A stretch of 6,025 nt of DNA from Oscillospiraceae bacterium (GTDB taxonomy: Bacteria > Bacillota > Clostridia > Oscillospirales > Acutalibacteraceae), in NCBI GenBank assembly GCA_902795765.1, contig CADBMQ010000116.1:1-6025 (forward strand), given 5' to 3'. How positions within the stretch are numbered: position 1 is the stretch's first letter; every line of letters begins with the position of its first letter. The notes below the pieces were generated by a model that did no database searches, had not been told where the DNA came from, and saw only the letters and a list, made by a program, of their open reading frames with translations. Position numbers and translations under genes: made by a program. Of the stretch, positions 1-5,608 are shown in pieces.

Positions 1-2
1 AA

Positions 3-794
3 AAAAGATATAATATGTTCGCAAATTGTGGAGTTCGTGATTTAGGTTCGTATAATAAACTCTGCAAATCAAGAGATGACTTGCAACCAATGCCGCAAAT
101 CGTAATTATTATAGACGAGTTGGCAGATCTTATGATGACGGCTAAAAACGAAGTAGAAACATCAATTTGCCGACTTGCGCAAAAAGCCCGTGCAGCAGGT
201 ATGCATATGGTAGTTGCAACACAAAGACCGTCAGTTGACGTAATCACAGGTCTTATCAAAGCGAATATCCCAAGCCGTATAGCGTTGACTGTAAAATCAT
301 CAACCGACTCTCGAACAATGATAGATATCGGTGGCGCAGAGAAATTGCTCGGCTACGGCGATATGCTTTACTCGCCAATGGGTGTAGCAAAACCACTTCG
401 TGTGCAAGGATGTTTTGTAAGTGAGGAAGACGTTTCAAATATCGTAAACTTTATTAAACAGTCGAGCGGCGATGTAACTTATGATGAGGCAGTTATCGAA
501 GAAATCAATCGTCAGGCAACAGAGTCACAAGCATCACAGTCTTCGTCTGATGGTGGTGGGTTTGAAGATAGCGATCCGCTTACAAACGAAGCAATAGAAA
601 TTGCCGTCGCAAACGGCACAGTCGCAACCTCGCTTTTGCAGAGAAAACTTAAAGTAGGCTATGGCAGAGCGGCAAGAATTATCGACGAAATGGAAGAACG
701 GGGAATAGTTGGTCCATTTGAAGGCAAGAGCCGAAAAGTGCTCATAACAAAGCAAGAATGGTTAGAAATGCAGGCAAGAAGAAATGGAGAATAA
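3..794 (+). CDS. ftsK: DNA translocase FtsK/SpoIIIE, C-terminal part (5' end off window)
   Basis: This is the last 263 codons of a septum-located, ATP-driven double-stranded DNA pump that clears chromosome from the closing division or sporulation septum. The frame is open from the left edge, and residues before the first ATG (KRYN) still match the family, so that ATG is internal. Seen here: the Walker B stretch IVIIIDELADLM (about nt 102-134), the family signature VATQRPSVDVITG (about nt 210-251) and the GGAEKLLGYGDML block (about nt 333-370). An Asp/Ser/Gly-rich linker follows. The tail (about nt 576-780) is the gamma winged-helix domain with LLQRKLKVGYGRAARIIDEM, which in this family reads the orienting DNA octamers and binds XerD. 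The Walker A loop and the N-terminal membrane segments lie upstream of the window. The sequence resembles Bacillus SpoIIIE as closely as FtsK, so the paralogue name is not settled. The stop overlaps the next gene by 11 bp. Confidence 0.96.
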   Translation, partial: KRYNMFANCGVRDLGSYNKLCKSRDDLQPMPQIVIIIDELADLMMTAKNEVETSICRLAQKARAAGMHMVVATQRPSVDVITGLIKANIPSRIALTVKSSTDSRTMIDIGGAEKLLGYGDMLYSPMGVAKPLRVQGCFVSEEDVSNIVNFIKQSSGDVTYDEAVIEEINRQATESQASQSSSDGGGFEDSDPLTNEAIEIAVANGTVATSLLQRKLKVGYGRAARIIDEMEERGIVGPFEGKSRKVLITKQEWLEMQARRNGE

Positions 795-2691
795 AGGTTA
801 CCTTCCAATAAGCCACGATGAAATGATAGAACGTGGCTGGAATTATATTGATTTTGCGGTGGTCACGGGCGACTGTTATGTTGACCACCCGTCTTTTGGT
901 ACTGCAATAATCGCAAGACAACTCGAAAGCCTTGGCTTTAAAGTCGGAATAATCGACCGACCTGATACAAATCAATCGGACGCATTCGAACGTTTCGGCA
1001 GACCAAGATACGGATTTTTTGTCGGCTCGGGTGTAATCGATTCAATGGTGCTGAACTATACAGTTGCCAAAAAGCGCAGAACAGATGATTTGTATGCACC
1101 GAAAAATTATCCAATCAAGCGCCCCGATAGAGCGCTTACTGTTTTCTCAAAAATGATACGCAAATCATATCCCGATTTACCGATAATTATAGGTGGAATT
1201 GAAGCCTCACTTCGTCGCTTTGCACATTATGATTATTGGGCAGATAAGGTAATGCCGTCCGTTTTAGTTGATTGCGAAGCAGACTTGCTGTCGTTCGGTA
1301 TGGGCGAACACCAAACCGAAGAAATCGCAATGCGACTGAAACATGGCGAAAAGATTGAGAATATCACCGATGTTCGTGGCACTTGTTATATAACAAAACA
1401 GGTTGACGGAATTTCGGGTGTGACATTGCATTCGTATGAAAAACTCAAAACAGACAAACGTGCCTATGCAAACGATACCCGTGTGCAGATAGAGGAGCAG
1501 GACCCTGTAACAGGCAAACGAATAATTCAAAAACACGGTAATGTGTATGTGGTGCAAAATCCACCTGCCTTACCGCTTGAAACTGACGAACTCGACCATA
1601 TATACGAACTTCCTTATATGCGAAACTACCACCCGTACTATGAACAGTTTGGTGGAGTTGATGCAATAAAAGAAGTGAAATTTTCAATCACTCACAATCG
1701 TGGTTGTTTTTCTGCCTGCAATTTCTGCGCACTCAACTTTCATCAAGGCAGAACTGTAACATCACGAAGTGAGCGTTCTGTTTTAGAGGAAGCGAAAAAA
1801 TTAACAGAAGACCCCGATTTCAAAGGATATATTCACGATGTAGGCGGCCCGACTGCAAATTTCCGCCACCGTTCGTGTCATAAGCAGTTGACGAGCGGCT
1901 TTTGCCGTGGTAAAAGATGTCTTGCACCACAAAGATGTAAAAATTTGGAGGTTGACCATAGCGAATACCTTTCGATACTTCGCAAAATGCGTGCAATCAA
2001 GGGTATAAAGCGAGTGTTCATTCGTTCTGGCATACGATTTGACTATCTAATGGCAGACCCTGATCGCACATTTTTTGAAGAGCTTTGCAAATATCATATC
2101 AGCGGTCAGTTGAAAGTTGCACCCGAACATTGTTCGGCAACAGTCCTTGAACTTATGGGCAAACCCTACATAAAATCATATAAGGAATTTGCAAAAGAGT
2201 TTTACAAAATCAACGGCAAAATTAAAAAAGAGCAGTATCTCGTGCCGTATCTTATGTCATCGCATCCGGGCTCGGATTTAAAGACTGCGGTTGAACTTTC
2301 TTTGTTCTTAAAAGAGCAGAATATCCGTCCTCGACAGGTGCAGGATTTCTATCCAACACCGGGAACAGTGTCAACATGTATGTTCTATACAGAACTCAAT
2401 CCTTATGATATGCAACCGGTAAAAGTGCCGAAATCACCGCACGACAAAGCATTGCAAAGAGCAATGTTACAATATTTCTTGCCACAAAATAGGGAACTTG
2501 TAATCGAGGCTCTGCGTAAAACAAAAAGGTATGACCTTATCGGAAACGGGCCAAACTGCCTTATTAGAGCAGGCAAAGACACACCGTTTATAAATAACAA
2601 TACAAATAAAAACGATAGGCGTTCACATAATAAAACGAATAAAAGGAGCAGTAACAAGTGGCAAAATACAAGAAAACACGGACGGGGTTAG
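784..2691 (+). CDS. ygiQ: YgiQ-family radical SAM protein
   Basis: This 635-residue protein belongs to the YgiQ (UPF0313) radical SAM family, whose reaction and substrate I do not know to be established. The N-terminal domain (about residues 1-280) has the family blocks YLPISHDEM at residues 6-14, VTGDCYVDHPSFG at 27-39 and GGIEASLRR at 137-145. The radical SAM core follows, with the [4Fe-4S] motif C308-x3-C312-x2-C315. GGPTAN (354-359) precedes four more cysteines, C365, C374, C379 and C385, which could bind a second cluster. The C-terminal family region (about 540-595) includes QDFYPTPGT and PYDMQPVKVPKSPHDKALQR. The last 32 residues (604-635) are a basic, Asn-rich tail. The start at 784 is chosen because family similarity begins within six residues of it. 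Its Shine-Dalgarno site is weak, and the 11-bp overlap with ftsK suggests translational coupling. The family is sound; the function is not known. Confidence 0.95.
   Translation: MENKGYLPISHDEMIERGWNYIDFAVVTGDCYVDHPSFGTAIIARQLESLGFKVGIIDRPDTNQSDAFERFGRPRYGFFVGSGVIDSMVLNYTVAKKRRTDDLYAPKNYPIKRPDRALTVFSKMIRKSYPDLPIIIGGIEASLRRFAHYDYWADKVMPSVLVDCEADLLSFGMGEHQTEEIAMRLKHGEKIENITDVRGTCYITKQVDGISGVTLHSYEKLKTDKRAYANDTRVQIEEQDPVTGKRIIQKHGNVYVVQNPPALPLETDELDHIYELPYMRNYHPYYEQFGGVDAIKEVKFSITHNRGCFSACNFCALNFHQGRTVTSRSERSVLEEAKKLTEDPDFKGYIHDVGGPTANFRHRSCHKQLTSGFCRGKRCLAPQRCKNLEVDHSEYLSILRKMRAIKGIKRVFIRSGIRFDYLMADPDRTFFEELCKYHISGQLKVAPEHCSATVLELMGKPYIKSYKEFAKEFYKINGKIKKEQYLVPYLMSSHPGSDLKTAVELSLFLKEQNIRPRQVQDFYPTPGTVSTCMFYTELNPYDMQPVKVPKSPHDKALQRAMLQYFLPQNRELVIEALRKTKRYDLIGNGPNCLIRAGKDTPFINNNTNKNDRRSHNKTNKRSSNKWQNTRKHGRG
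2641..2648 (+). promoter_or_regulatory. Shine-Dalgarno site fixing the GTG start at 2658
   Basis: AAAAGGAG ends nine bases before GTG at 2658-2660. It lies within the last codons of the upstream radical SAM gene (K620-R621-S622). The strong site and good spacing support the GTG start even though that start sits inside the preceding gene. Confidence 0.8.
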
Positions 2692-3605
2692 TATTTTTAA
2701 TAATTTTTATAGCATTAGCGATCTCGGCAGTCGCAGTAACTCTTTCGTCTTATGATATAATCGAAGGAGTTCCAACTTGGAACAACGTTTTAGGACAGGA
2801 AGATACAAGCGAAGTTGCGAAAGTTGGCGAAAATAAAGATAGAGTTTGCTTCATCGACTGCGGACAAGGCGATTGCGAAACACTAATTTCGGGTGAACAC
2901 GTCACAGTTATCGATAGTGGCCCTCAATCGACAAAACATCAAACAATTCAGCAACTCAAAGACCTCGGCATAACCAATATTGAAAATTTGATTTTAACTC
3001 ATCCACATGAAGACCATATCGGTGGAGCATACGATATACTTGATAACTTTAATGTGTCGAAAATCTATATGGTAAAGCCGTCAAAGTCGAATACACCAAA
3101 AACAAAAGTGTACTTGAATTTGCTTGAAAAAATCAGCTCAAAAGGCTTGTCAATAACTCAACCTGAAATTGGTGGAACAATTCAGTCTGGCGATTTCAAA
3201 ATGAAATTTTTGAGTCCAGATAAAGTGTACGATGACCACAACAACAATTCGATTGTAATAAGAGCAGATGTTGATAATAAGTCATTTTTGTTTACAGGCG
3301 ACGCAGAGAAAGAGCCTGAAAATCAAATGCTCAAAAAATACAGAAGTGACCTTGATTGTGATGTGCTTAAAGTAGGTCATCATGGCAGTCACACTTCAAC
3401 GAGCGATAACTTTTTAAAAGCAGTTTCTCCAAGTATCGCAGTAATTGAAGTCGGAACGGGCAATGACTACGGACATCCCAAAGGCTCAACTCTTAAAAAA
3501 CTCAGCAACTGCAAGATATATCGTACTGATTTAAATGGTATGATTGTGATAACAGTTGACAGCAGAAATTTGAATGTCATTACGCAAAAGGAGAAATCAC
3601 AATGA
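2658..3605 (+). CDS. Membrane-anchored ComEC-type metallo-beta-lactamase-fold hydrolase
   Basis: This 315-residue protein has a basic N-terminus (KYKKTR), then one hydrophobic segment at about residues 11-29. The hydrolase domain is therefore probably anchored and outside the cell. The domain starts near residue 62 with VCFIDCGQGDCETLI. It carries the metal motif H115-P-H117-E-D119-H120 followed by IGG, then NNNSIVIR, TGD at 213-215, VGHHGSH at 239-245, YGHPKGST and a closing TDLNG. This order is typical of the C-terminal domain of the DNA-uptake protein ComEC and of stand-alone relatives. The ComEC channel itself is absent, so this is not ComEC. As I recall, Bacillus ComEC has Asp where H117 stands, so this protein has a fuller canonical HxHxDH set. 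A phosphodiesterase or nuclease activity is plausible from the fold but unproven. GTG is the start, set by a strong Shine-Dalgarno site. The gene overlaps the upstream gene by 34 bp and the downstream DUF3006 gene by 4 bp. Confidence 0.9.
   Translation: MAKYKKTRTGLVFLIIFIALAISAVAVTLSSYDIIEGVPTWNNVLGQEDTSEVAKVGENKDRVCFIDCGQGDCETLISGEHVTVIDSGPQSTKHQTIQQLKDLGITNIENLILTHPHEDHIGGAYDILDNFNVSKIYMVKPSKSNTPKTKVYLNLLEKISSKGLSITQPEIGGTIQSGDFKMKFLSPDKVYDDHNNNSIVIRADVDNKSFLFTGDAEKEPENQMLKKYRSDLDCDVLKVGHHGSHTSTSDNFLKAVSPSIAVIEVGTGNDYGHPKGSTLKKLSNCKIYRTDLNGMIVITVDSRNLNVITQKEKSQ
3586..3593 (+). promoter_or_regulatory. Shine-Dalgarno site for the DUF3006 gene
   Basis: AAAAGGAG ends eight bases before the ATG at 3602. 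It lies within the 3' end of the hydrolase gene. Together with the ATGA stop-start overlap, it suggests that the two proteins are made by coupled translation. Confidence 0.75.
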
Positions 3606-3808
3606 ACTATGTAATTGACCGATTTGAAGAGAATTATGCAGTTGTTGAAACACCGAATGGTATGAAAAATATCAATCGTGAACTATTGCCGAAAGATGCC
3701 AAAGAGGGCGACAGTATAACCGAAGAAAACGGAAAATATATCGTTTGCGATAATGACGAAGATATCGCAAAAAGAATAGAGGAGTTGCAAGATAAACTTT
3801 TCAATTAG
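3602..3808 (+). CDS. DUF3006 domain-containing small protein
   Basis: This complete 68-residue protein has no signal peptide or membrane segment, so it is predicted cytoplasmic. It matches the DUF3006 family from end to end: the opening IDRFEENYAVVE, the middle RELLPKDAKEGD, then a short GKYIV strand and a charged helix ending in AKRIEELQDKLF. The pattern of short beta strands in the first 50 residues suggests a small beta-barrel-like fold followed by a helix; that fold is inference. It is strongly acidic. Its ATG overlaps the hydrolase stop codon (ATGA), the tightest coupling in the window. From memory, DUF3006 genes often sit beside ComEC-like hydrolase genes in Firmicutes, which would make it a partner or regulator of that enzyme. 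If the hydrolase domain is outside the cell, however, the two proteins would be on opposite sides of the membrane. No biochemical role is known to me. Confidence 0.85.
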   Translation: MNYVIDRFEENYAVVETPNGMKNINRELLPKDAKEGDSITEENGKYIVCDNDEDIAKRIEELQDKLFN

Positions 3809-3813
3809 AGGTG
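3807..3813 (+). promoter_or_regulatory. Shine-Dalgarno site for the thioesterase gene
   Basis: AGAGGTG overlaps the stop codon of the DUF3006 gene (TAG, 3806-3808) and ends seven bases before the ATG at 3821. It fixes that start and leaves no room for a separate promoter in the 12-bp gap. Confidence 0.65.
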
Positions 3814-3820
3814 TTTTTGT

Positions 3821-4552
3821 ATGAAGATTGAAGAAGGAAAATATAAGTGCGAACCGCATACAACTGTGTGCGACTTTGACGCAAACGGCAATTTAACTTT
3901 GTTTGCGTTTCTCAAATTCCAACAACAGGCAGCCGAAGAACAGGCAACTATGCTCGGCTACGGCTATGATGCGATGGTGTCGCATGGAATGGCATTCCTT
4001 GTGAACAAAAGTATGAATGTGATAGAGCAAATGCCAAGATACACCGATAAATTTTATATCAATACATGGTGTGCATTCAAAAAAGGCGTTCGATTTTATC
4101 GTATGTTCGAGTGGTTCAAACCCGATGGAACACCACTTGCGTATGGATGTAACACTTATGTTCTTGTCAGCGTTGACGAACATAAACCACTCCGTCCGTC
4201 TGCACTATATGGAGAGCTCAAAGACTATCCCGAATACAGTTCTCCTGCTTTGGATTATGTCCCGAAGATGAAGGCGGATAATATGCAGTCGGTTGGAACA
4301 TATACAGTCCAGTACACCGATTTGGACGTTAATAATCATCTTAATAACGCACGATATGCAAATATTCTTCAAAACAATATACCAAAAGAATGCCGTGAAA
4401 ACATAATAAAATCATTTGCAGTTGATTTCGTTCGAGAACTTGCAGTAGACTCAAAAGTTGAGCTTATGTCAGTGACAGAAAATGGTTCCACAATAATGGA
4501 AGGTGTGTTTGACGGAATAACCCGATTTAGGGGCAGAGTAGACTACCTTTGA
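3821..4552 (+). CDS. Acyl-ACP thioesterase (FatA/FatB-like double hotdog)
   Basis: This 243-residue cytoplasmic enzyme is expected to hydrolyse acyl-ACP and release free fatty acid, ending or diverting fatty-acid synthesis. The length fits the bacterial branch of the family with two tandem hotdog domains. The first half has the hotdog helix region with FQQQAAEEQATMLGYGYD (about residues 33-50), then WCAFKKGVRFYRMFEW. The second half holds the active-site segment YTDLDVNNHLNNARY, giving D169, N171 and H173, followed by FVREL with E206. By alignment from memory with plant FatB, these match the Asp-Asn-His-Glu set; the adjacent plant cysteine is Leu207 here, so a cysteine nucleophile is unlikely. 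Chain-length preference cannot be read from sequence. The gene lies 12 bp after the DUF3006 gene and is probably the last of the first operon, although no hairpin terminator is visible after it. Confidence 0.93.
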   Translation: MKIEEGKYKCEPHTTVCDFDANGNLTLFAFLKFQQQAAEEQATMLGYGYDAMVSHGMAFLVNKSMNVIEQMPRYTDKFYINTWCAFKKGVRFYRMFEWFKPDGTPLAYGCNTYVLVSVDEHKPLRPSALYGELKDYPEYSSPALDYVPKMKADNMQSVGTYTVQYTDLDVNNHLNNARYANILQNNIPKECRENIIKSFAVDFVRELAVDSKVELMSVTENGSTIMEGVFDGITRFRGRVDYL

Positions 4553-4578
4553 TAATTGGTTTTTCTTGACATTATAAT
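4549..4578 (+). promoter_or_regulatory. Second candidate sigma-A promoter, overlapping the main one
   Basis: TTGATA (4549-4554, overlapping the thioesterase stop codon) and TATAAT (4573-4578) are separated by 18 bases. The -10 hexamer lies just downstream of the -35 of the stronger promoter, so polymerase could not occupy both at once. The match is good, but the region is AT-rich and chance is possible. Confidence 0.4.
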
Positions 4579-4594
4579 GCTGAAATGCTATAAT
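4566..4594 (+). promoter_or_regulatory. Consensus extended -10 sigma-A promoter for the glycosyltransferase operon
   Basis: TTGACA (4566-4571) and TATAAT (4589-4594) are both perfect consensus hexamers with the ideal 17-base spacer. The -10 is preceded by TG one base away (TGCTATAAT), the extended -10 element. The expected transcript start is near 4601-4602, giving a leader of about 53 bases before the ATG at 4655. It lies in the only sizeable intergenic gap in the window and points into the glycosyltransferase gene. The palindrome CATTATAATG (4570-4579) at the upstream end of the spacer could be a repressor site. Confidence 0.85.
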
Positions 4595-4639
4595 AATATG
4601 TACTGTATATTTTAAATAAATGTTTTTTTACAGATAGTG

Positions 4640-4645
4640 AAAGGA
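4640..4645 (+). promoter_or_regulatory. Shine-Dalgarno site fixing the glycosyltransferase start at 4655
   Basis: AAAGGA ends nine bases before ATG at 4655. The in-frame GTG at 4637 lies upstream of this site and has no comparable site of its own, so the ATG is preferred. Confidence 0.75.
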
Positions 4646-4654
4646 CAAGATATA

Positions 4655-5608
4655 ATGAAAACCGTTGATTTAATTGTCCCTTGTTATAACGAGGGCGAAA
4701 TGGTCGAACTTTTCTATGAAAAGACGTCGTCAATCGTCAGCGAAATAATGGATTATTCGTTTAATTTCATTTTTATCGATGACGGAAGCCGTGACGATAC
4801 TTTGAAAAAGATAAAAGGCTTGGCTGAAAAAAATAAAAATGTAAAATATATCTCATTTTCAAGAAATTTTGGAAAAGAGGCAGGTATGTACGCAGGACTC
4901 AAAGCGTCAACTGCCGATCGTGTTACAATAATTGATGCAGATTTGCAGCACCCGCCAGAGCTTATTCGAGATATGTTGTATGCGATAGATGTTGAAGGAT
5001 ATGATTCATGTTCTGCTCGAAGAGTTTCGAGAGATGGTGAACCTAAAATCCGTTCTTCATTTGCAAGATTGTTCTATAAAATGATAAATAAAATGAGTGA
5101 AGTTGAAATTGTTGACGGCGCAGTTGATTTTAGAATGATGACTCGCCAAATGGTAGATGCAATACTCGACCTTCCCGAAGTTCAGCGTTTCTCAAAAGGC
5201 ATATTCTGCTGGGTAGGATTTAATACAAAGTGGATTGAATTTAAAAACGTTGAAAGATTAGTCGGTGAATCAAGATGGTCGTTCTGGTCGCTTTTCAAAT
5301 ATGCGATAGACGGAATAACAGCATTCACAACATTTCCGCTTCGACTCGCAACGATATTCGGAACAGTAGTTTCGGGAGCGGCATTTATATATCTGCTCAT
5401 CGAGCTTATTAAAACATTGGTTTGGGGTACATCAGCGGCAGGTTATCCGTCAACAATAATTATAATGTTGTTCATCGGTGGAATTATAATAATGTCGCTC
5501 GGAATTATCGGTGAGTACCTTGCAAGACTGTATATGGAATCGAAAAACAGGCCGATTTTCGTTTTTAAAGACAGTAATATAGAGGGACTGAAAAATGGCA
5601 GAAAATAA
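4655..5608 (+). CDS. GtrB/DPM1-like family 2 glycosyltransferase (polyprenyl-phosphate sugar transferase)
   Basis: This 317-residue membrane enzyme is expected to move a sugar from a nucleotide donor onto undecaprenyl phosphate at the inner face of the membrane. The N-terminal GT-A domain has VDLIVPCYNEGE at the start, D42-D43-G44-S45, the donor and metal motif D94-A-D96 followed by LQHPPE (97-102), then VDFRMM and ERLVGESRWSF. Two membrane segments follow, at about residues 231-253 and 267-287, ending in the GEYLARLYMESKNRP block typical of the GtrB/CsbB/YkcC group. The sugar cannot be told from sequence; glucose, N-acetylglucosamine and others occur in relatives. ATG at 4655 is chosen over the in-frame GTG at 4637 because of the Shine-Dalgarno spacing and because family similarity starts at once. 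It is the first gene behind the consensus promoter and overlaps the GtrA-like gene by 14 bp, which supports the GtrB assignment. Confidence 0.93.
   Translation: MKTVDLIVPCYNEGEMVELFYEKTSSIVSEIMDYSFNFIFIDDGSRDDTLKKIKGLAEKNKNVKYISFSRNFGKEAGMYAGLKASTADRVTIIDADLQHPPELIRDMLYAIDVEGYDSCSARRVSRDGEPKIRSSFARLFYKMINKMSEVEIVDGAVDFRMMTRQMVDAILDLPEVQRFSKGIFCWVGFNTKWIEFKNVERLVGESRWSFWSLFKYAIDGITAFTTFPLRLATIFGTVVSGAAFIYLLIELIKTLVWGTSAAGYPSTIIIMLFIGGIIIMSLGIIGEYLARLYMESKNRPIFVFKDSNIEGLKNGRK

Noticed and set aside
229..240. CGTCAGTTGACG inverted repeat in ftsK
   Set aside because: The arms are only five bases and encode part of the conserved RPSVDV motif, so protein constraint and chance explain it.
1264..1687. 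Two overlapping minus-strand open frames (1264-1557 and 1445-1687) opposite the radical SAM gene
   Set aside because: Both lie opposite conserved coding sequence, have no clear ribosome site or family match, and are Cys/His/Phe-rich in the way expected of antisense translation.
2658..3605. Calling the hydrolase ComEC (DNA-uptake channel) or a beta-lactamase
   Set aside because: The multi-membrane competence domain is absent, and only one membrane segment is present. The HHGS/YGHP/TDLNG motifs belong to the ComEC-type hydrolase group, not to antibiotic-degrading enzymes.
3893..4183. A 96-codon minus-strand open frame opposite the thioesterase gene
   Set aside because: It is the antisense shadow of a conserved enzyme, with no recognisable domain and no promoter or ribosome site noted.
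4071..4271. A 66-codon + strand open frame inside the thioesterase gene
   Set aside because: It lies wholly within a well-supported gene in another frame, and its translation shows no recognisable family pattern.
4603..4633. Possible leader hairpin or terminator: CTGTA (4603-4607) pairing with TACAG (4629-4633), next to a run of seven T at 4623-4629
   Set aside because: The stem is only five pairs, mostly AT, around a 21-base loop. The T run lies inside the loop instead of after the stem, so it does not fit an intrinsic terminator or attenuator.
4637..4654. GTG at 4637 as an upstream start for the glycosyltransferase, adding six residues
   Set aside because: The AAAGGA ribosome site falls after this GTG and is correctly spaced for ATG at 4655. 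The six added residues are not part of the conserved family start.
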